Part shown: positions 35,953 to 45,787 of the stretch, in pieces
Layout: the number at the start of each line of letters is the position of its first letter
Numbering within the stretch: the stretch's first letter is position 1
Notes under the pieces: generated by a model
Told to the model about the DNA's origin: nothing
Seen by the model: only the letters and a program-made list of their open reading frames with translations
Database searches by the model: none
NCBI RefSeq assembly: GCF_003672135.1
Contig: NC_039512.1
Coordinates: 9,750,874-9,814,873, forward strand
DNA: 64,000 bases
Source of the DNA: Ooceraea biroi
Lineage: Eukaryota > Arthropoda > Insecta > Hymenoptera > Formicidae
Reading direction: 5' to 3'
Position numbers and translations under genes: made by a program

Positions 35953-36725
35953 ATGGAACCTTCAGAAAAATATGTTTTTGCTCAGAAGAAGCCTATGTAC
36001 GACACCATTCCACTAATCATTTTTGAAAAAGTGGAAAAGAAATATCCCAAAGGTTTGTAAAATTTCTTATTACATTATCTAAATTTTTCTTTTTTTCACA
36101 GAAGCTATAAAATAAGTGATATGAAATTATTGTGATTTTCTGATTTATAAAAGTAATAATAGCATTAAATATTAAAGAGAGAGAGTTTCAAAACATGTAG
36201 ATTCTTTTTTGCATATATTTATACTGTTTTCTAATTTTATAATAGTGTACCTATGATATAGCGAAATTAATTGTATAGTATTTATAGCGAAAACATATAT
36301 TTGCAAGTAGACACTAGTAAAATAGTTTTCAGAACAAGTGCATAAAATATATTGTATTATTTGTTTCAGTTGATGTGGAGGATCTAAAATATTATGTTCC
36401 TAGTACATTTTGGATGAAATTTCGCATATTGTTATTTTGGATATTATGGGCTATGTTGATAATAGCAATGATGATCTGTATTCTCACATATTTTTGTTTT
36501 ACACCTTTTGTCATACCACAAGTATGCTATGCAAACATACAAGAGGACAAACTGATAGGTATTAAAAATTGATATTTGTAAAACATAGAATATATAAGAT
36601 CCTGTTTCTATAAAAGTACATTTATAGTAATTAATTTTTCTCAATATCATTATTTTACTATTTTTATTTTTATTATTCTTTCAATTTTAATATTTTATGT
36701 TTCAGTTAATACATCTAATAAATAA
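35953..36725 (+). CDS. Small single-span membrane protein resembling an SLC3 heavy-chain N-terminus
   Basis: Three exons join in phase: 35953-36052, 36370-36558 and 36706-36725 (TAA at 36723-36725), giving 102 aa. Residues 1-33 are cytoplasm-like and charged. Then comes VDVEDLKYYVPSTFWMKFRI, followed by about 25 hydrophobic residues (LLFWILWAMLIIAMMICILT) and a short exterior tail ending in NTSNK. The FW-x2-xR-x-LLFW-x2-WAML pattern before one membrane span resembles the N-terminus of CD98hc/rBAT (SLC3) proteins, the heavy chains of heteromeric amino-acid transporters. The GH13-like ectodomain is absent: only about 0.7 kb of AT-rich DNA separates this ORF from COG3. If the second donor is skipped, the frame continues only to 36572. 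It could be a degenerate SLC3 relic, an independent small protein, or a regulator that occupies light chains. Confidence 0.5.
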
Positions 36726-37442
36726 ATATCCCACCAAATTACGATGGAGTAATTCAGCATAAAGTAATTAGTATATAAGAACATTTCTGTATAGTAATTA
36801 ATGTACCAAAGAAATAATTTTAAATATATGTATAGTATATAAAAATATCTGGTCATTGAGGATGACTAGCACTAAAATAATTTATTAGTAGTGTTATATT
36901 CATTAGTATAATATAACAAACAAGAAATAATACATCTAAAAAATAAAAAAATATACTATTAATGAAAATAAAATTGTTTCGTACGTTTCTATTATATATT
37001 ATTCAGTATGTATCGACAATTGTACAGCGAATCTCCAATTCTAATATTTTAATAGTTAATATTTAATAGTATTTTTTACAATAGAAATTGTAATTATATA
37101 TATATATTTCTACAAATTTGTCATTATAAATGCTTTATACACTTGTTACAATATTATATACAATTTTAAAAACTATTATAATATTAATGTATCCTTATGA
37201 ATTAAAAATCTATAAATATGTACGTTTATCGCAAGAACTTCCCACAGATACTTAACTATATTTGTACATGGCAAAGTACACAAATTATAAAAATCGATTG
37301 GACAATACATATATATATATTAATCAAACAAAACAAAATTTATTTTACAAAAAGGATATTCTTATAATTTTAGGAAAATAATCTTTTTTAAATTTTATTC
37401 TGCGGAAATTTCAAGAAATGTAATAAATTCTGGAAATGTGAT
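36726..37442. other. AT-rich spacer, COG3 3' end
   Basis: Very AT-rich, with no coding sequence. On the minus strand a COG3 polyadenylation signal (AATAAA, read as TTTATT at 37394-37399) lies about 45 nt past its stop; another is at about 37339. Confidence 0.6.
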
Positions 37443-39881
37443 TTATACTTCCTGTTTGGTAATCGATTGCGATCGTTTCAGGGTCGCTTGCGATTCTCGA
37501 TTGGATTTTCCCTGGACTAACGTCGTCGAACTCAACATAACAGATATCTGTTCCGGCAAGGGGCACGCGATCAATAGGAGATCCTCCGTGTTATAATACT
37601 TATTCAATACTTGATGCAACTGCGTGAACGTGGCGCAAATGTTATTCTTCACCGGTTTGAACAGAATAAACTCGGTTTCCTTGTTGGCCAGATATAACTG
37701 CATCGACTGTTGTATTTCAGGACACTTGAACTTGATTATCCTCAACACATCAGCCACCGTGACCGCCACTTCCTGCGCACTACCAAGAGCGTTTTCCTGG
37801 CCCGAGCTCGCATCGCGCAACTGTTCCTTCTCCAGCAACTTGATAATAGGATGAATCAGTAGATAAGTCGCGTGTTGTATCAGTCGCTGGCACGCAAACT
37901 TCAACTTTGCGTCCACTTGCTTTCTCGAATCAATAAGCTGTTCTTTCATCTGCGGCGCACCTTCCAGGAGAAACTGCAACAGTGCATTGTTTGACAGGGT
38001 AAAGAGCCTGGAGCTCTTCTCGAGCAAGCCGAACGCGGCAGTCTTCACTTTGGAAAAGTCCAGGCTGTACTCTTTGATAGTGAAGTCGACCTGGAACGGA
38101 GCGATCTGCTCTCTGAGGATTAACAGGTGCTTTATCTGGAACAACTCTGCATCCAGGGTGCTCGCTCTCTTCTCGATCTCCTGTCTGGCATTCTCGATGC
38201 TCTGAACGCAGAGGGAAATGGCTTCCTGGCTCAATGACTGGAACACAGATCTGTCCACGCAACGATAAAGCCTCGATAGACACACCAGAGTCCTACGCAC
38301 CGTGGGATACCACATAGCGTGCAAATCTGCTGGAGAACTGCCCATGTGCGTCTTCTGATAAATGGAATCCATGACTATGTGATTGCGAGAGACCGGCTCC
38401 AGAACGGAGCTGTCGGAGGACGACACCGAGATCTTCTTCATGCGAGTCTGGCGGGTCTCTTCCCTGATGGATTCCGCTATGTCCTCCATCATCTTCAATT
38501 TCTCCGGGTACGCCAAGTCGCCAGACGAAGGATTGTAGTTCAACACGTCGGATTGCAGATACAAGTGCGCACGGAACACCAATCTCTCCTGAACGTCGTG
38601 CAGCAATTGCAAGCATATATTGCCAAAGCCACCCAGTGGCTCGAAGTTATTCTGCACGTGCTCGTCCAGCATTTCTATCCGTAGGATGCAACAGATCTCA
38701 GCTAACGTCTCGAGATGATTGATGTGTATGATGAAGGGCCTTAGTGCATCGTACAGCGAGGTGCACAGGCTCTCCAAATACGCGGTCAGTCCGCTCGATT
38801 GCTTCGAGAAGAATTCATAGAACAGCTTATGCTCGTCTATCGACGCGTGCAGGAGCAGCGCACAGGAGTGCCGCACTAAACTGCAGTGATCGCCGTTGTA
38901 TTTTTCCCTTACGGAGTTCAGGGACTTCTGTATGCTTGTACCTAGTACCAAGCCCCGTTGGCTCCAATAATACTGGTGGCACTCGAGCAGCAGACTGTCA
39001 TATTCCTGCCTCCTGTACGATTTGCTCTCGATCTGCTCGATAACCGGCTTCGCCTTTGACAAAATTGTTTGGAATCTGCCATAAAACAGAGCAAGGGCCG
39101 CATCCGTGCTATCTGAGGAGCTCTCGTTGCCCTTCAGATTTAAGATACTTTCCGTGGTCTTGGAGAACAAGTTGAAGATGTAATTTTGTATGAGCGCGAT
39201 CGCCTTGGACTGGCAGTGCCTGTAACGTACCAGGTAAACGCCGCTCTCGTTGTACGACGCGTTGTTCTGCATGAAGTCTATGTTTGTATCAATTTTATCC
39301 AGTACGCTGAAGAACATCTCGCTGTTCACTGACAAAGTAGGCGCGTCCAACTTCTCCGTGATCACGCCAATCTCTTTGAAGTACCTAACGTACTCCATAA
39401 TGCTGTCAATCGTCGCGTTCAGCTGCTTCTGGTCGGAGATGAGTTGCTCGCTGGCCTCGTACAGAGAAGTGGTCTTGCCGGAGACCTCGGTGTACTGCTT
39501 ATAGAGCGCAGAGAAGTCGTTCAACGCCTGCTCTATCTCGGAGCAAACCTCCTGGCATTCAGACCTCCTCGACTTGAGCTCGTCGAGGTATAAATTGTAC
39601 TTCACGTCATACATGGACACGTATCTCCTCTCTAGAGACAAATAGCGTTGGAGTAATTCCTGATACCCCTCTATCGGAAGGCAGTCCTCCTGGGAATCCT
39701 GCTCTCGCATACTCTCGTCGTCCAACACGTCAGTCTGCGTGCTCGATGACGGGAAGCACGAGGTAACGGCGATTTCCAGGCTTGTCAGACAGTCCTTTTG
39801 ACAGTCTGTCAACGGAGCCAAGGGATCGTCGCTCTGGTCCCATTGAATGAGGTTATGCGGCACTGCCTTCGACTTGGCCAT
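37443..39881 (-). CDS. COG3: Conserved oligomeric Golgi complex subunit 3
   Basis: An 812-aa single-exon ORF. COG3 (Sec34) is a lobe A subunit of the COG tethering complex, which captures vesicles recycling within the Golgi. The length fits (human COG3 is about 830 aa). After an acidic, Ser-rich leader the region PIEGYQELLQRYLSLERRY matches the start of the Sec34 domain. Helical, coiled-coil-prone sequence follows through about residue 180 (YEASEQLISDQKQLNATIDS), then the long helical body typical of CATCHR tethers. The ATG lies in GCCATGGCC-like context (CCATGG at the start), and no upstream in-frame ATG was chosen. There is no intron across 2.4 kb, unlike the neighbouring genes, and it is noticeably richer in GC than its flanks. 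It faces away from ArfGAP1 with about 1.1 kb between the start codons. Confidence 0.93.
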   Translation of the reverse strand: MAKSKAVPHNLIQWDQSDDPLAPLTDCQKDCLTSLEIAVTSCFPSSSTQTDVLDDESMREQDSQEDCLPIEGYQELLQRYLSLERRYVSMYDVKYNLYLDELKSRRSECQEVCSEIEQALNDFSALYKQYTEVSGKTTSLYEASEQLISDQKQLNATIDSIMEYVRYFKEIGVITEKLDAPTLSVNSEMFFSVLDKIDTNIDFMQNNASYNESGVYLVRYRHCQSKAIALIQNYIFNLFSKTTESILNLKGNESSSDSTDAALALFYGRFQTILSKAKPVIEQIESKSYRRQEYDSLLLECHQYYWSQRGLVLGTSIQKSLNSVREKYNGDHCSLVRHSCALLLHASIDEHKLFYEFFSKQSSGLTAYLESLCTSLYDALRPFIIHINHLETLAEICCILRIEMLDEHVQNNFEPLGGFGNICLQLLHDVQERLVFRAHLYLQSDVLNYNPSSGDLAYPEKLKMMEDIAESIREETRQTRMKKISVSSSDSSVLEPVSRNHIVMDSIYQKTHMGSSPADLHAMWYPTVRRTLVCLSRLYRCVDRSVFQSLSQEAISLCVQSIENARQEIEKRASTLDAELFQIKHLLILREQIAPFQVDFTIKEYSLDFSKVKTAAFGLLEKSSRLFTLSNNALLQFLLEGAPQMKEQLIDSRKQVDAKLKFACQRLIQHATYLLIHPIIKLLEKEQLRDASSGQENALGSAQEVAVTVADVLRIIKFKCPEIQQSMQLYLANKETEFILFKPVKNNICATFTQLHQVLNKYYNTEDLLLIACPLPEQISVMLSSTTLVQGKSNRESQATLKRSQSITKQEV

Positions 39882-40957
39882 GGTTTCCTTTGCAATTCGA
39901 CAATGTTAAAACGTAACCGTATTATAATCGACTCACGCTGGTCGGAGCATAGCCGAAAACGAGATTCAAATGCTTGAATGGAAAAAATGACACACACTTG
40001 TTACTTTTTACTGTTACGGCTAGTACGCGCAGGCGTAAAGAAGCACTGACCGACGTAGTGACGTATACATCATTGCTCGGACACGTAGCTCACAAAAATC
40101 CCAAGAGGATTCTTCAAGCATCAATTTTCAAGCATCTAATTATGCTTGAATATAACTAAATAATTAATTACACTTTCTGCGTGAAATATATAGATGAGAA
40201 AAAACGTAATTTCATTGAACGTTTTCTCGATGTCTCGATATCTCGATGTATGAAGCATCAAAGACGACGTCTAGTGGCTTCGCGACGCTGCACTTTGTGA
40301 CGTCAATCGGAAGCGCTATGCGCGTTCGCGAGCGTAAAAGTCGTGTCCGACTTTCCAATATGTCCACGTAGGATCCAGTTCCCGCGATCAGGAATTATTC
40401 GATATGATAACTTCGTAGCTGCGAGGTGAGTGTTCCTGCGAACGCGCGCGTTATCTTTCGCATGCTGACGCATCCGAGCTCCGATTGTTCGAAGTCTCGA
40501 GATCGTTTTCCAAAGTGTTTTACATCTTGCATGAAAGGACCTGGATTATCTCTTCTCTGTCTCATATATTAAATCACTCGCACAATTAGTACGAGATTTT
40601 TGATATCTTCGGCAAGGCGTTACGTGTTCATCGAACCATCATCAAGGTGTTCCAAACGTTTGAATAATTTATGAACTGTGTAAAATTTTTCAATTTATAA
40701 ATTATATAATTTTAGTTTTTTAATCGATTTTTAATTTCAAATTGTTGTATCATTATTATATATCATTACAGTTTCCTTATGTAGCATGCGTTAAAACATA
40801 CGATTCTTAATGTGAAGATGATCGTCCAACATTTGGTACAAGATGATCTTTTTGAACCTGTCAAATCCCAGAAAACTTATTTGCCATTTGAATGTCGGTT
40901 GACATTACACTCGTTGTGTATTTCAGAATCCTTTGACTATTCGAGACCGATGTGACC
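39882..40957. promoter_or_regulatory. Divergent COG3/ArfGAP1 promoter region and ArfGAP1 5' UTR
   Basis: Start codons of COG3 (minus) and ArfGAP1 (plus) face away from each other across 1.08 kb. A CpG-containing stretch spans about 40240-40440. A non-coding ArfGAP1 leader exon probably ends near 40423 (CTGCGAG|GTGAGTG) and splices to about 40927 (TTTCAG), 31 nt before the ATG. The absence of a clear TATA box and the shared short region suggest a bidirectional promoter; this is inference. Confidence 0.5.
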
Positions 40958-43640
40958 ATGGCCAGTCCACGGACACGACGAATACTGGGTGAAATAAGAC
41001 CAAAAGACGAAAATAACGTACGTTTTATTAAAAATTAAATAATATGTAAAGTTCTGAAAAAACAAAGGCAAGATAAGCAATCATTTTACAAAATTCTACT
41101 CAATCATTAAAAATAATATAACACATATCTTTAATTCATATATCAATTTTGGTATCTATCAACATAATTTTTTCTTTTTAATTTTAATTACGAGATTTGT
41201 ACATGCAAACATGCTTAAATTTCACAGAAATGCTTTGAATGCGGTAGCCACAATCCACAATGGGTCTCTGTGACATACGGCATTTGGATTTGCCTGGAGT
41301 GTTCTGGCAAGCATCGCGGTTTAGGTGTACACCTGTCGTTTGTCCGTTCCATCTCTATGGACAAATGGAAAGACTTGGAGCTGGAGAAGATGAAAGTCGG
41401 TGGCAATAGAAATGCCCGTGCATTTTTCGAGAGTCAACCCGACTGGGACGAATCCATGTCCATCTCGCAGCGTTATAATACAAGGGCAGCGGCATTATAC
41501 AGAGACAAGGTAAAATGCAAAGCAAGATTGTAAACTATGCCGTAACAAGTTTCAATTCAGTCATTTAGATTTTATGAATTATATTTAGTTGGTATCGATT
41601 AGATACAACAGTTAGATTGTCATAAAAAAGATAGCAATTTCTTATATTAGATCGCTACTTTGGCAAGAGGAGAGCCTTGGAGTCCGAGCAGCTCAACGGC
41701 AAAAACTTTTCAACCATCGACATTTACCGAAAGCAGACAAGAGCACTCGTACCAGAGCGACTTGTCTTCATCTTATCAAAATATGGACTCAAATAACCTG
41801 AGAACACAGACAGAATTTTTCTTTGCGAAGAAGCAAAATGAAAATGCCAACCGTCCCGAGTAAGTCTATTATTATTTATGTTCTACTGTCTATAATGTTT
41901 TTTTTATTTCACATGTAATCTTTTTCAAGTTTTTTTCTTTAGAAATAATTTTCTAAATTTTAAAAAATTTAGAGATAATTTAAATATTAAATAAGAGATC
42001 ATTTATAAGTGTATCTAGAAATATTGGGTCGACCAGATCGTCTGTGTTGATCTTTTTAACAAAATTCAAACACAAAACTTTGTATCAAAAATTAATGAAA
42101 TATTAATAAAAGAATTAATAAATTTTATTTCAAGTATACAATACATAAAGCATCAAGAATTAATATGAAGCTTTACGTTTGAATTTTGCTAAAAAAATCG
42201 GCACAGATTTCTCGATCAACCCAATACATATATACACATTACTATAATCATACAAATATAATCGTTTTTAATTATTGATCTTGCTATTTCAGCAACATTC
42301 CACCCAATCAAGGTGGCAAATACGGTGGTTTCGGTTATCAAATGGATCCACCACCTAAGAGTTCATCCCAGGAACTGTTCGATACCGCAGTGTCTTCGTT
42401 AGCGAGTGTAAAATATTTATTTTTTAACGACCTTCTATATAATTCTAATGAATTATTTCAATTATTGACGCAAAACTTACAGGGCTGGTCGATATTCTCC
42501 TCCTCGGCGTCCAAAATAGCAAGCAAGGCTACCGAGAACGCCATCAAAATCGGAGGGATCGCGTCGCAGAAAGTAAGTGATATTCAATTGAATGTTTAAT
42601 CCACGGAAGAGAATTTTGAATCTGGATTAATTTAAAAATAGGATTTAGTGTATATGCAATTGATTACTAGAAATTGATAATATTCTGTTACTGAAGATTA
42701 ATTTTATTCTGCCGAAATTTAATCTTGCGTAAAAATAGAATTAAATAGGTGTTGACTGTAATTTATTATTTTATTTGTACTTTTATTTGTATATTATATT
42801 TCTCATAGATTCATTTCTGATTACTTTAATCATCGATCTGAATCTTCATCAATTTTTTTGAAATGTTATGTTTCTGTTTTACGTTCTTATTTGGTTTTAT
42901 TACATCGCCATTAGGTTCGCGACGGTACATTGTTAGAAGATGTCGGAGCGCAGGTCAATCATTTATATACGAAGGTATGAATTTTATTTGCTCTGCTTTC
43001 TTTTGTTGCCAATACTATTTAGTTCAGCCCTAGATGCACACAAGCGATCACATTTAAGTCACAATTAAGAGTTAAGAAATTTCAAAGTAGGGAATGTCAT
43101 AGGTGAGTGACATCACGAGACGAGGTGGTTGGGGTGACATTGCTGGGACCAATTCAGCCGAACAACAAAGGCAATACGACTCCATGGACCGATATCAGTA
43201 TTCCTCTAATACGTACCAAAACAGCGATTCAATTGTATCGAATCGTTCCGGCGAGAAATCATCTCTCGTGAGAAGCTCCAGCTCAAAGTAAATTAATTTT
43301 TTTAATTGCTTGATTCGAGTTGTTCCTATTAAATTCTATTAGTTCTCGCTAGTAGATGTAGGAATTCTCGCTAATTCTTGATCACTTTTATTCGCGGACT
43401 TTTAGTGTTCACTGATAAATGATTTATTTCAGAAGCAACCTATCTGCTGGAAGCTCCTCTAATTGCGATTGGGATTGGAGCAACGACACGAAGCAAACAA
43501 ACAAAACGTCAGTCACGAAGAAGCAGCCAAAAGCGGAAAAGAAGGAGGAGTCATTGATCAGCTTCGACACGGACAATAAAGCACAACAGAATTGGAACAC
43601 TAAAGCGGAAGATGACGCATGGGAGATACTAAACAATTAA
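40958..43640 (+). CDS. ArfGAP1: ADP-ribosylation factor GTPase-activating protein 1
   Basis: Stimulates GTP hydrolysis on Arf1 during COPI coat dynamics at the Golgi. Eight coding exons join in phase: 40958-41017, 41228-41509, 41651-41859, 42293-42407, 42483-42572, 42915-42974, 43103-43287 and 43433-43640, giving 402 aa. The ArfGAP zinc finger is Cys22-x2-Cys25-x16-Cys42-x2-Cys45, followed by HRGLGVHLSFVRS with the catalytic Arg50. The curvature-sensing ALPS amphipathic helix is LFDTAVSSLAS|GWSIFSSSASKIASKATENA (about residues 210-245), split by a 75-nt intron. A second ALPS-like stretch follows (VRDGTLLEDVGAQVNHLYTK). The C-terminus carries Trp-rich motifs (CDWDWSND, DDAWEILNN) of the kind used for coat binding. 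AATAAA lies at about 44266. Confidence 0.93.
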
Positions 43641-44527
43641 TTACAATGAGAATTAGCACGAATTAACGAAGAAGAGTACCAATACATGTTAATTTTGACA
43701 AATTAAAGAGAAAGAATGGACGTTATATCCTTACACAAGATGTGTTTCTTGTAAAGTGATCCGCTTCCCTGAATATCCAAAATAAGATTTTTAGAAAATT
43801 TTATTCAATGATGCATCATGTGATAAATTACATTGATTTATTTGTGAAATTGTCAACACAGAAATAATCTCTCGATCTAAAACAGTGATCTTCCCAGCGT
43901 CTCTGGCCTTTGAAATCTAAAAATTTTTCATAGAACCGAAAAATATAAGACGCCTAAAATCGTAACACAAAAGTAAAATAATCCTTATAAAGTTATAAAG
44001 ACAAACGATATGAGAAATTTCGCATTTAACTTTTCTTTATCTCTAAAAGAAATTAATAAAACTTATTTTGACGATCGCAACATAAAAATTCTATCAAGTT
44101 TAATTCTCCATGCAAATGTATAAAAACGTATATACTTATGTAAGATATTATTAGTAACATAAGTAGTTGTTCAAGAATTTTTACATTATTATATTAGTTG
44201 TGTATTATCAGAGAAACTTTCGTATACATTGTACTTATTTATCTTTTATAGTTAATGTAAAGAAAAATAAAAAGAACGTTATGAAGAAAATTTATTATTT
44301 ATTATTAAATCAAGTTTTATTTTAATGCAATAGAAACAAATGATTCATTAATCAAATACTCACTATCGTTGTCTTATCATAGATTACTGGTGATTCTATA
44401 TATATTTGGTATAACTTAATTACGACAATAATTATCAATATACAAATATCACAATAATTATACTTTTCAACAATCTTTCTTTAGGATAAGAGTTCATGGA
44501 TAAGAGTTAAGGAAATTGTAACGGAAA
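43641..44527. other. ArfGAP1 3' UTR and convergent spacer
   Basis: AT-rich and without an ORF. It includes AATAAA for ArfGAP1 at about 44266-44271. The neighbouring minus-strand gene ends at 44528, so the two transcripts converge here. Confidence 0.6.
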
Positions 44528-45267
44528 CTATTTTTTTCTTGAATATGTTCTTCTTAATCCTGGCCTGCTGTAACTATACGTGTGATTAAGATAATCCATA
44601 ACATCATCCTGTGAACTTGGCCAGACCTCGTCAATTACTTCTGACAATAGTGTATGCAAGACCTTCGCAGAGTTGTGCGAAAGATACGGCACAGGTTGAT
44701 TCATCACCATTTTGTAAATAAAGTGATATATTTCCCTAAAAAGAACGTCCAATATTCAATTATAATTAAATCGATTATGGTTGAAGATTTAACAATGTTA
44801 GGAAAGTAAAAATTTAAACGTTTGCTGAAGAAAATATACTAAAATGCCACAAAATTAAATAAGAATGAATAGAATTATTATTTATTATTATGTAGAACAG
44901 ATTCTCTTGATATAGCATACCTAAAGTTGCATTCCCCGTTTTCCTGGTACGGCGTTGGATGCTGTTCGTACCACTCAATGAGTAACAAGGCCAGAGGTAC
45001 GTTGAATTCTTCATCCACAAACAGTCCACTCTGTAGCCAATTGACTAGCGTCGGTTTGATTTCGAGAACACGTTTTGCTTGCTCGTGTAGCAACTTTATC
45101 GCAAATTGTCTTTCCTCCGCAGACTTGCCTGGTAATATATCGGAAGGAAGATCCGGATATCCACGCCTGAAAATAGTCTTCAACAGTGCGATAAAATCGT
45201 TTTCCTTGCTGAAAGGCTGGCTCTCGTCTGCTGCAGTATTTTCCTGATGTTTGTCTTCTCTTTCCAT
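44528..45267 (-). CDS. Conserved-looking uncharacterised 184-aa protein
   Basis: Two exons on the minus strand, 45267-44921 and 44735-44528, join in phase (TTT AG|G; donor GTATGC, acceptor TTTTTAG), giving 184 aa. I do not recognise the family. The sequence is mostly helical and soluble, with an acidic, polar N-terminus (MEREDKHQENTAADESQPFS). A body with FRRGYPDLPSDILPGKSAEE and LVNWLQSGLFVDEEFNVPLA follows, and the tail is basic and aromatic (YSYSRPGLRRTYSRKK). No signal peptide or membrane segment is seen. Clean splice phase and non-repetitive amino-acid composition argue for a real gene. It is divergent from RPC5, with about 0.5 kb between the start codons. Confidence 0.75.
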
Positions 45268-45787
45268 TTTAATGCTCGCTAGAAAATGTAAAACAGTGAT
45301 CGTTAAGTCTCTCGTTTTTTTTTAAACTCCGTATTAATTTCTCTGATAAAACACAAATGTAATTCACATTCCAAATTAAACGTTTAAATATTTCAGTGTA
45401 TCAAAATTCCAATTTCAATATTCTAAATACTTCAAAGTTTTGACTATATATAGCTTTACAGTATATTAAATATAATTAAAAATTAATCAGGATACCGTAA
45501 TCACAATGTATTAACAATAAACAATATTTATGTTCATCGTTGATGACAATTAGCGAAACTTTCAATATAACCTCATGCAAACAGTTCGGGAGATTAACCT
45601 GAACTGATCCAGTGCAAACTAGCAAACTAGAGACCTTCTAGTATAGGGTTTCTAGTGCAAATTTTTAACAAGGGAGTTTGCCCACCCTGTAACATACCGA
45701 GTGGTTCAATTCGTTTCAATTGCTCAGTGCATACCAGCATATACCGGTGTGTACGTAGTAAACAACAAAATTGTGAAAATTAAGAAT
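45268..45787. promoter_or_regulatory. Divergent promoter region, 184-aa gene / RPC5
   Basis: A 520-bp gap between two head-to-head start codons must contain both promoters. No TATA box or known operator was identified. CCCACCCTGTA at about 45681-45691 looks like a Tc1/mariner terminal word and may be a transposon remnant. Confidence 0.4.

Noticed and set aside
37624..39504. Plus-strand ORFs opposite COG3
   Set aside because: Antisense shadows of a highly supported 812-codon gene.
42408..42482. Treating the 75-nt ArfGAP1 segment as coding by default
   Set aside because: It is AT-rich, bordered by GTAAAA and TTACAG, and its removal restores a canonical ALPS motif; kept as an intron with possible retention.
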